Below, in pieces: positions 9,704 to 15,730 of a stretch of DNA of 15,730 nt. A program made the position numbers and the translations under genes. The notes under the pieces were generated by a model. That model was given only the letters and a program-made list of their open reading frames with translations, made no database searches and was not told the origin of the DNA. Origin of the DNA: Bacteroidota bacterium (GTDB lineage: Bacteria > Bacteroidota > Bacteroidia > Chitinophagales > BACL12); assembly GCA_016706255.1 (NCBI GenBank), contig JADJJZ010000022.1, positions 1 to 15,730 of the forward strand, read 5' to 3'. Each line of letters opens with the position of its first letter. Within the stretch, counting starts at the first letter, position 1.

Positions 9704-9723
9704 CCTGCCTGCCGGTAGGCAGG
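9704..9723. repeat. 20-nt palindrome insertion
   Basis: CCTGCCTGCCGGTAGGCAGG is self-complementary with one G-T pair. It sits exactly between TTCAGCG and TTCCC, which are adjacent in copy 1 (near 9046-9057). Confidence 0.85.
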
Positions 9724-9825
9724 TTCCCAATTAAAATCCGTCCAGTATCCGTTCAACCCGTTCAATCCGTGTTCCCCTATTGCCACCCGCTTGTCTATTT
9801 TAATTTATCGTAACAATTCGTAAAT

Positions 9826-9866
9826 CCGGTATGTAAGGGCGGATTCAATTCGCCCCTACATACCGG
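9826..9866. repeat. long inverted repeat in copy 2
   Basis: Same hairpin as 9154-9192, extended to 16-base arms (9826-9841, 9851-9866) because the outermost base here pairs C-G. Confidence 0.85.
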
Positions 9867-10209
9867 CTTTACTCACATTTATCTTTAAATATGAACTATA
9901 TCCCATCAAAATCATTACAAATTGCACCCTACAAAAAATCAGCGTCCCGCTAACGGGCATCCACCAAACACATCCAATAAAAAATCAGTTTAAATCTACA
10001 AAAATCAGCGACCCGCTTGCCGGGTTCAGCGTTCCCAAAAAAAATCCGTCCAGTATCCGTTCAACCCGTCCAATCCGTGTTCCTTTTCACCTCAACCCCA
10101 AAATCACAATTCCGTTATTTAACCACAGAGTCCACGGAGCAACAGCCCACAGAGATTCTATGTTAAAATCCTAATTTTTTAGTAAATTTGTTTTATAAAC
10201 AGAACGGCT

Positions 10210-11268
10210 TTAAGCTAGTTCGTGAAGAGCTGCATCTTGATGTGGCTCTTCTTGCTTTGCTTTATGATAATCCGGATCAAAGAACTGGTCCTTTTTCCAT
10301 AATACATATATTAGCACTAATATTTTACGTTGCACTGCAACTGCTCCTTTCATTTTTAATCCTGTTTTAGATATTATTCTGGTATATAAATTTTTTGATG
10401 GTTCATAATGATTAATTGATGTAAAGGCCGGGAAGTATAAACATTTTCGTAAATATTTATTTCCTCTTTTTGATATTCGCGTTTTACCTCTCACCGATGT
10501 CCCTGATTGCTTCTCTATCACATCTAGCCCTGCATAACTGACTAATTGACTTTTATTTCTAATGAGATTAAATCCATTTGTTTCTGCCACAACAATAGCT
10601 GCGGTAATCATTCCAACTCCTTTTATACTGCACAACTTTTTCATTTTTTCTTTTAAAAAAGGGTTAGCGTTGATTAGATCCTTAATCTCTGTTTCAATTT
10701 CTTTAATTTGCTTATTCAGTATTTTCACCACCTGTTCGATTCTTTTAATGCTACCACTGTTTGGCCATGCACCACTTTTTTCAGCGTGAAGTTGGTTTTT
10801 CTTCATTGTTCGCTCAAGCAGTAATTGGTCGCGTTCCCGCGTCAACTGGCGGATTTGGTTAAACACTTCTTGAGGAGGTGACCATGGGTCTACATTCTTT
10901 TCCAGTCCAAACAACGCAATGATTTTAGCACATTCTTTATCATTCACTGTCTTTACTTTAAGCGTGCCGGCAAATGCTTTCACTTTATTGGGCAATAACA
11001 CAGCTACTTTATTTTTACTTTCAAATAAAAATAATGCAGCCCGTTCATGATAAACACCTGTAGCCTCCATTAAAAACACCACCTCGCAATCCGTATTCAT
11101 TAGTTTTTTGCTCCACAATAATAATTTTTTTAGTCCTGCAGCATTGTTCGTAAATTTTGAATTAGAAAGGATTACTTCATCAAATGAAGCATGCATAATA
11201 CCAAAACTACAGTCCAGGTGATCCTTGGAACAATCAATACCGACGCTTTGTCTGATTCTTTTTTCCAT
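10210..11268 (-). CDS. IS110-family transposase (RNA-guided serine/DEDD recombinase)
   Basis: 352 residues, intact, normal for the family. The N-terminal RuvC-like DEDD domain shows Asp12 (SVGIDCSKD), Glu68 (FLMEATGVYHE) and Asp110 (VKTVNDKECAKIIALFGLE). The position that would be the fourth Asp in the usual DxxDA motif reads Cys113. A coiled-coil linker spans about 135-200. The C-terminal Transposase_20 part has the helix-hairpin-helix SIKGVGMITAAIVVAET (214-230), QLVSYAGLDV (241-250) and SGTSVRGKTRISKRGN (255-270), with Ser255 as the likely recombination nucleophile. IS110 enzymes excise a circular intermediate and insert it at sites chosen by a bridge RNA. ATG 11268 is chosen because the DEDD motif begins soon after it. 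The intact frame contrasts with the broken genes around it. Confidence 0.95.
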   Translation of the reverse strand: MEKRIRQSVGIDCSKDHLDCSFGIMHASFDEVILSNSKFTNNAAGLKKLLLWSKKLMNTDCEVVFLMEATGVYHERAALFLFESKNKVAVLLPNKVKAFAGTLKVKTVNDKECAKIIALFGLEKNVDPWSPPQEVFNQIRQLTRERDQLLLERTMKKNQLHAEKSGAWPNSGSIKRIEQVVKILNKQIKEIETEIKDLINANPFLKEKMKKLCSIKGVGMITAAIVVAETNGFNLIRNKSQLVSYAGLDVIEKQSGTSVRGKTRISKRGNKYLRKCLYFPAFTSINHYEPSKNLYTRIISKTGLKMKGAVAVQRKILVLIYVLWKKDQFFDPDYHKAKQEEPHQDAALHELA

Positions 11269-11304
11269 TGATTTAAGGTTTAATAAATGAATAATAATTA
11301 ATAA

Positions 11305-11475
11305 GGGAAGTTCTTCCTTAGTCTTGTCTCGTGGATTTATCCAAAGTCATTCGTTATACAAATGCTCTTAAATTCTATTCAGACTTAATGAAGAAGCGAA
11401 AAGAATGAGGATAGTTCTCTGTGTGTGCATACCTTAAGGTTGCTTGGGCGCAGATCATCTCTCATCCTTTTCCCT
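11305..11475 (-). ncRNA. predicted IS110 bridge RNA
   Basis: Read on the minus strand, two stem-loops precede the transposase. The first is AAGGAUGAG (11469-11461) pairing with CUCAUUCUU (11409-11401). Its internal loop has two 17-nt sides and is capped by GCAACCUUAAGGUAUGC. The 3' side contains CACAGAG (11423-11417), complementary to the right half of the target including the core. The second stem is UUCUUC plus UUAAGUCU (11395-11390, 11388-11381) pairing with AGACUAA and GAAGAA (11324-11318, 11316-11311). Its 5' side holds AAUAGAAUUU (11379-11370), matching the element's right end CATAGAATCT, and its 3' side holds ACGAGA (11332-11327), matching the left end across the core. The order, target loop then donor loop, is that of known bridge RNAs. 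Exact ends are not visible. A left-target guide is not convincingly matched. Confidence 0.75.
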
Positions 11476-11535
11476 TATTTTTCTACTAAAATCTTAAAAT
11501 TTCAATTAATTTCCTTAAAAAAGTAAACATACGAG

Positions 11536-11859
11536 TGCTCAAAGAAACAGCCAACAGAGAAAACACAGAGGAATTTATCGAATAGAATTTAATTTTATAT
11601 TTAATGAACAACCATAGAGATTAATTCGAATATACCAACTAATTCTCCGTGAACTCTGTGTGTATTTTCTCGGTGCACTTTGTGGTTTCGGCTGTTTAAT
11701 TAACAACCTGTCCGGTACACTCAATATCAAATCCAACAACTCCGAATAAAAATCACTCTCAAATTCGGCTGTTCCAGTAGCACATCAGCACATTAGCATA
11801 TTAGCACATTAATTTTCGGCTGTTTAATCAGCACATCAGCACATTAGCATATTAGCACA
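11536..11859. repeat. spacer of CACAGAG, CGGCTGTT and 8-mer repeats
   Basis: Resumes repeat copy 2 with TGCTC, then CACAGAG-type units to about 11570, an inverted CTCCGTGAACTCTGTG block (11644-11690), CGGCTGTTTAAT (11691-11702), CGGCTGTTCC (from 11765) and a second CGGCTGTTTAAT (from 11817). The last two are followed by tandem 8-mers AGCACATC, AGCACATT, AGCATATT, AGCACAT (about 11778-11809 and 11830-11860). No gene is seen apart from the dnaG 3' end, which abuts the last 8-mer. Confidence 0.8.
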
Positions 11860-13772
11860 TCAATTCACCACAGGCAACACAGTAGGTCCCGGTATCCTTC
11901 GCAAGTTTAATGAATAATCACCTGCAACTGCATGCTCTCTTTCATGCACAAATTTATTTCACTCTTTGAATCCTCATCGTTTTTGTTCAAATTCAAGCAT
12001 GAGATATTGAACATCATAGTTCATTTGATTATTTTTTTAACTTCAAAGTGATATTGTTTTTATGATATCCTTCTTTACTAAAAACTGTTTATCCGTAATT
12101 GGCATCATGCATTTATCCCAATTGTGACTTAATTCATATGGAATTGTAAAATATCAATAGCCAATTTTTTTATTTCTTCATTTTCATGGTGTGTGAAATA
12201 AACTTGGGGTAGAAATTCATTGTGTTCGTAATATTCGTAATACTCATCAATTATTTTTTTATATAATTGATTATCAATTGAAACATCATTTAAATTTCGT
12301 AGAATACTCAAGATTGCATTTTGTTCATCAACAAAGTAACTACTACTTTCCAACAATAAACGTACGATATCGCGTTCTGATTGGTCATCGAAATGGAATT
12401 TAAATATTGGTTGTTCCTTCGCAATTGGTGTAATTTCGGAATGTTCAACAGAAGCTTTATCGTTGTTTGATAATTTATCAAAAGCCCCTTTACGTAATAT
12501 TTTATTAGTTTCAGAAATTAATAATTGTTCCTCAACATTTAAATTGCGTGCAGTTTGTTTTAAATAAAGACTACGTGTAATGCCATCCGGAATTTTGCTA
12601 TACTCTGAACAATATCTTTAATAATTCCCGCAACTTTAACAGGATCACCTTTTGCATCTTCAAGATATAAATCCGTTTTTAAATGGATAAGATCTTTTTA
12701 TTATCCTCAATATATTTTCTAAATCCGTCGGCACCTAATTTTTGCACGTAAGTATCCGGGTCATCTTCAGCGGGCAATAAAACCACCTTTACATTCATGC
12801 CCTCTTCCAATGCAATTTCCAATCCGCGCAGGGCAGCTTTTACACCGGCGCTATCACCATCATATAAAATCGTTAAATTCGGAGTGTATCGTTTAATCAA
12901 CCGCACCTGATCCTGCGTCAACGAAGTTCCGATGAAGCAACAACATTTCAATCCCGCTTTGCGATAACGAAATCACATCCATATAACCCTCCACCAGGTA
13001 ACATTCCTCGCGTTGTGTTATTGCTTTGCGCGCCTGAAAAATGCCGAAAACAATTTTACTTTTTAGGTAAATATCCGTCTCCGGCGAGTTGATATATTTC
13101 GGAATTTTTTTATCCGCACTCAACGTCCTCACACTAAAACCAAGCACCTTTCCTGTGATGCTATGGATAGGAAACATCACCCTGCCGCGGAAAAAATCTT
13201 TTCCGTATTGCGAAGTCAGCCCAAGTTGTTGCAGTAATTCCAATTTATAGCCCGTGTTGGTAGCAATGCGTGTAAACGTTTCACCATCGCCCGGACAATA
13301 ACCCAATTTAAATTTTTCTATCGTATCACTGCGCAAACCCCGTTCCGTGAAATAGCTCAGGCCGATACTTTTGCCTTCCTCATCGTTGTGCAGATATTCA
13401 TTAAAATACGTTTGCGCGAAACCGTTAATAATCAATAAACTTTCCCTGCGATTTTCCTCCTGAATTTCCTCATTTGTGCGCTGCTTTTCCTCAACCTCGA
13501 TATGATATTTATTCGCCAGGTAAATCAGCGCCTCGCGGTAACTGAGTTGCTCATGCTCCATCACAAACCCCACCGAATTACCACTTTTTCCGCACCCAAA
13601 ACACTTATAAATCCCCTTGGGCACCGAAACCGTAAACGAAGGCGTCTTCTCATTATGGAAAGGGCATTTCCCAATCAAATTCACCCCTCTCCGCTTCAAA
13701 TTCACAAAATCCCCACCACCTCCTCAATCCTGGAAGCATCATAATCCGCCCAATCGTTTCCTTCGAAATCAC
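11860..13772 (-). CDS. dnaG: DNA primase, frameshifted
   Basis: Synthesises RNA primers at the replication fork. Joined frames give about 637 residues, normal for DnaG. The N-terminus ISKETIGRIM-DASRIEEVVGDFVN follows a GTG at 13772. The CHC2 zinc finger CPFHNEKTPSFT..CFGCGKSGN lies at about 13570-13670, and the primase core includes YFTERGLRSDTIEKFKLGYC. TOPRIM motifs are YLVEGYMDV (about 12980-13006), LYDGDSAGVKAA and EDDPDTYV. The C-terminal DnaB-binding part contains PYELSHNW and DKQFLVKKDIIKTI (about 12060-12130). The end at TGA 11862-11860 is inferred from the last open frame (PGPTVLPVV). Frame changes fall near 13736, at the C-run 13711-13714, and near 12930, 12692, 12592, 12140 and 12040. 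Because the gene is essential and usually single-copy, sequencing error is the likely cause. A true start ATG may also be masked. Confidence 0.9.
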
Positions 13773-13798
13773 CCCCCCAAAGTTAACAGATTTACCCC

Positions 13799-13958
13799 AT
13801 TGCACCACTTCATCGCCCAAAATGCACTTTTGTGTCCTATTCGTCATAATATTTTGGAGCATCAACATCCGCTCCGATTGAACATCCTTACCGGCTCTAC
13901 ATTCCAACTCCTCTCCCGCAGAACCGGGATGCGGGGTTTCCATTTCGATCCGGGCTAG
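13799..13958 (+). repeat. dispersed repeat, copy A
   Basis: Shares ATTGCACCACTTCA, AATATTTTG-AGCATCAACATC, GCTCCGATTGAAC and CCGGCTCTACA with 15516-15626. It closes with CGATCCGGGCTAG (13946-13958), also found at 15714-15726. Confidence 0.85.
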
Positions 13959-14059
13959 CTAAAATTGCCCATAGCCCTGAAGTGAACAGGTTTGGGATAT
14001 GTCAAATGGCATGTTGCATAAAAGGACTATGCAATCAAATTGTGAAAGGAAAGGGCATA

Positions 14060-14168
14060 ACTTGTTCTACTTCAGGGTCCTCGTCGCCTCCACTGCGTTG
14101 CAGCTCCTGCGGGAACTTATCATTGCAGCCCGGCTAGAGGACATGCCTAGCCATGAAAATGAACAAGT
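14060..14168. repeat. large imperfect inverted structure
   Basis: Outer arms ACTTGTTC (14060-14067) and GAACAAGT (14161-14168), inner arms GTCCTC (14077-14082) and GAGGAC (14137-14142), and a further short stem GGCTAG/CTAGCC (14132-14137, 14147-14152). The middle is GC-richer than its surroundings. Confidence 0.5.
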
Positions 14169-14340
14169 TTAGTCCAGAATTTGGCTTTCCAAATAAACTT
14201 AATAAATCCACTTCAAATTGCACATGCGCGAAGTTAATTGCTTGTTCTACTTCACGGGTTGGTCACCATTAGGTGCAACCATTGGCCTTGGTTTTTCGTA
14301 TTAATTAGGAATTGTGGATTGAATATTTTCAATAGCACGC

Positions 14341-14348
14341 TAATTTTG
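14341..14348 (+). promoter_or_regulatory. Bacteroidota -7 promoter box
   Basis: TAATTTTG fits the TAnnTTTG consensus exactly. A start point about 5-7 bases downstream would be near 14354, so translation of the next gene most likely begins at ATG 14371 rather than TTG 14353. No clear -33 TTG box was found. Confidence 0.55.
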
Positions 14349-14370
14349 TATTTTGAAAAACACGGAAGTT

Positions 14371-14678
14371 ATGAACGCCTTGGAAAAACGTTTAAAACGT
14401 AACATAAGACTAGTAGGTTATGGAAAACGTAGAAATGAAGCATTAAGAAAATCATTTTTAAATTCTAATGAAGATGCATTGCTTTTAGATTCTGCAAGAA
14501 GCGCATCTTCAAAAGCAATTAGAAGTTCAAAGCGTTAGGTATTACTATTAAGGTGATTCGTGGAAATAAAATTATTGTGATTAGCCCAGATGATTCTGAA
14601 AAAGTAATGGAGAGTTATTCCCCAACGAAAATCGACGTTTCTTCACTAAGAAAGGGAATGATTTTAGAACGCAAATAA
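14371..14678 (+). CDS. putative antitoxin of a zeta-like pair, one frameshift
   Basis: Begins MNALEKRLKRNIRLVGYGKRR and is highly basic at its N-terminus. It continues NSNEDALLLDSARSASSKAI, and after a one-base loss in the A-run 14529-14531 reads KALGITIKVIRGNKIIVISP and SSLRKGMILERK to TAA 14678. About 102 residues with the base restored. It ends two bases before the ATG of the zeta-like gene, the tight spacing typical of antitoxin-toxin pairs, so it is probably the cognate antitoxin and may autoregulate the upstream promoter. I do not recognise a named antitoxin family. The annotation rests on position and size. Confidence 0.6.
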
Positions 14679-14679
14679 C

Positions 14680-15420
14680 ATGTCAAATTCAAGATTAGGT
14701 ATTTGCCGGGCCAAATGGATCAGGTAAAAAGTACATTGTTTGACGCCTTTTCAAAAAATATAATACCGGAATTTTCTAAATGCTGATGTGATTGAAAATG
14801 AGCTAAAAACAAGAGGTTTTATCGACCTCAGTGAATTTGGTTTAAACCTTAAACAAAGTGATTTTGATGAATTTATAACAACTGAAAGGGCTGAATCCTT
14901 AATAAATAAGGCAGTTGACGAAAATCATAAAATTAATATTTCCCTCAAAGAAAACATTTTAGTAGATGAAGGCATTGTCACTCATAGTTATGAAGGAGCG
15001 CTTATCAGCTTATTTTTAAGGCATCATTTGCAGGAAAAAAATATTGATTTTTGTTTTGAAACGGTGATGAGCCATCCATCAAAAATAGATGAAATAAAGG
15101 AGGCAAAATTAAAAGGGTATAAAACTTATCTATATTTTATTTGCACTGATGATCCTGAAGTTAATATATCTCGGGTAGAAAATAGAGTTGAAAAAGGAGG
15201 ACATAATGTTGCTCAGGATAAAATTTCAACTCGTTATTACAATACGCTTAAAAATCTGTTTAACATGGTTGAAGTGGTCGATAAATGCTATTTTTTTGAC
15301 AATTCCGGCGAAGAGATTAAATTAATTGCAAAAATATCTGAAAATAAACTTTCCCTCGAAGTAGAACCCTCAGAACTGCCAAATTGGTTCGTTGAAAATG
15401 TCCTTAAATATTATATTTAA
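14680..15420 (+). CDS. zeta-toxin-like P-loop kinase, frameshifted at its 5' end
   Basis: Starts at ATG 14680 (MSNSRLGI). With one-base corrections at the T-run 14702-14704, the A-run 14726-14730 and the T-run 14772-14775 it reads FAGPNGSGKSTLFDAFSKN (Walker A), then EFLNADVIENELKTRG. The rest is a clean frame: FETVMSHPSKIDEIKEAKLK, YLYFICTDDPEVNISRVENR, and KGGHNVAQDKISTRYYNTL with basic residues typical of zeta/COG4185 proteins. About 246 residues. Zeta toxins phosphorylate UDP-N-acetylglucosamine and block wall synthesis; other members of the family have different or unknown substrates, so the reaction here is inferred. It forms a two-gene operon with the preceding antitoxin-like gene and is flanked by direct copies of a dispersed repeat. 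All three breaks fall in homopolymers within the first 100 bases. Confidence 0.8.
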
Positions 15421-15730
15421 ATATTAACCATGACTGAGTTTGCGATTATTCAATCACTTAAACATCCATACCCCGCTATAATTTAACAACTACCCAAAAT
15501 AAACAGTTTATACTCATTGCACCACTTCACCGCAAAAATGAACTTTTGTTTCCACCAAGTTATAATATTTTGAAGCATCAACATCCCGCTCCGATTGAAC
15601 TTCCTTGCCGGCTCTACACTCCAACAAACACCACATTTTAATTAATACTCCAATCCGGCTGTTCCATTGGTATCGGTACATTATTACATTGGTACATTAG
15701 TTTGTTTCCGTTGCGATCCGGGCTAGTATA
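15421..15730. repeat. spacer with dispersed repeat copy B and CGGCTGTT module
   Basis: Copy B spans 15516-15626, in the same orientation as 13799-13913. A CCGGCTGTTCCATTGGTATCG-type module begins at 15655 and runs into tandem 8-mers (GGTACATT, ATTACATT, GGTACATT; about 15675-15698). CGATCCGGGCTAG closes at 15714-15726. No gene is seen. Confidence 0.8.

Larger units (their letters stand above)
9568..10154. repeat. composite tandem repeat, copy 2, interrupted by IS110
   Basis: Follows the same module order as 8919-9567 with high identity until CACAGAG at 10148-10154, where the IS element begins. Differences from copy 1 include an exact 20-nt palindromic insertion at 9704-9723 and small indels. 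Confidence 0.85.
10155..11535 (-). mobile_element. IS110-family insertion sequence, about 1.38 kb
   Basis: Contains one intact IS110 transposase on the minus strand. A short non-coding 3' side (10155-10209, 55 bp) and a long 5' side (11269-11535, 267 bp) match the IS110 subgroup layout. The boundaries come from comparison with repeat copy 1, where CACAGAG and TGCTC are adjacent (9491-9502). In copy 2 CACAGAG ends at 10154 and TGCTC resumes at 11536. GAG is present at both junctions (10152-10154 and 11533-11535), so the element can be placed anywhere within that 3-base slip. There are no terminal inverted repeats and no long target duplication, as expected for the family. The minus strand reads CTC at each junction, containing the CT core dinucleotide known from IS621. 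Confidence 0.85.
13773..14340. other. spacer with dispersed repeat and inverted structures
   Basis: Contains dispersed repeat copy A (13799-13958) and a cluster of TGAAGT-GAACA / TGTTCTACTTCA boxes (13977, inverted; 14062 and 14242, direct). It also holds a large imperfect inverted structure (14060-14168). Open frames here are shadows of dnaG or of the repeats; no protein is supported. Confidence 0.7.

Noticed and set aside
8919..10154. Possible CRISPR array in the repeated spacer
   Set aside because: The repeats are long, degenerate and nested. There are no regularly spaced identical 24-48-bp repeats with unique spacers, and no cas genes.
10155..11535. Terminal inverted repeats of the IS element
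   Set aside because: The ends were compared and no inverted repeat was found; IS110 elements normally lack them.
13502..13958. Plus-strand open frames of 80 and 113 residues
   Set aside because: They lie antisense to the dnaG zinc-finger region and run into the dispersed repeat. Composition is that of a shadow frame and no domain is recognisable.
14060..14168. Bona fide integron attC site
   Set aside because: Arms are present, but the GTTRRRY and RYYYAAC core sites do not fit and no integrase is seen. Kept only as a hypothesis.
1..15730. tRNA or rRNA genes
   Set aside because: No cloverleaf with a GTTCRANYC-type T-arm and CCA end, and no conserved rRNA stretch, was seen on either strand by eye.

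Overview
The window looks like a chromosomal segment of a Bacteroidota bacterium, probably on the Saprospiraceae/Chitinophagales side. Four things point there: a PD40/OmpA-type envelope protein, giant hybrid histidine kinases with two-component-regulator propeller sensors, a perfect TAnnTTTG promoter box, and AT-rich genes separated by long repeat-rich spacers. Nearly every gene is broken by one-base frameshifts, many at homopolymer runs. The essential gene dnaG carries at least five. The simplest reading is uncorrected long-read sequencing error, so genes are annotated here at their intended full extent.

Layout. 1-976: C-terminal part of a PD40-OmpA peptidoglycan-binding protein. 1085-1978: cupin-like/JmjC-type protein. 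1979-2773: repeat-rich spacer containing three equally spaced hairpins. 2774-3515: NRDE/TANGO2-family protein. 3534-8792: one-strand phosphorelay cluster made of a propeller-type hybrid kinase, a second hybrid kinase without its sensor, a stand-alone HPt protein, and a receiver protein with a C-terminal membrane helix, closed by a terminator at 8812-8839. 8919-10154: two tandem copies of a composite repeat of about 650 bp. 10155-11535: an IS110-family element inserted in the second copy. 11536-11859: more repeats. 11860-13772 (minus): dnaG primase. 13773-14340: spacer with a dispersed repeat and a large inverted structure. 14371-15420: antitoxin-like gene plus zeta-toxin-like kinase behind a Bacteroidota promoter. 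15421-15730: second copy of the dispersed repeat.

The most interesting element is the IS110 insertion. Its 267-bp non-coding end upstream of the transposase can be folded by eye into two stem-loops. The first carries a guide identical to the right half of the insertion target, and the second carries guides matching both ends of the element. This is the arrangement expected of an IS110 bridge RNA. The neighbouring repeat copy supplies an approximate empty site that places the insertion at a shared GAG. The spacers are also unusual: they are built from several recurring degenerate modules (CGGCTGTT plus AGCACATT-type 8-mers, CACAGAG/CTCTGTG units, CATTCGAG-hairpin units, a 20-nt palindrome) that recur in both orientations.
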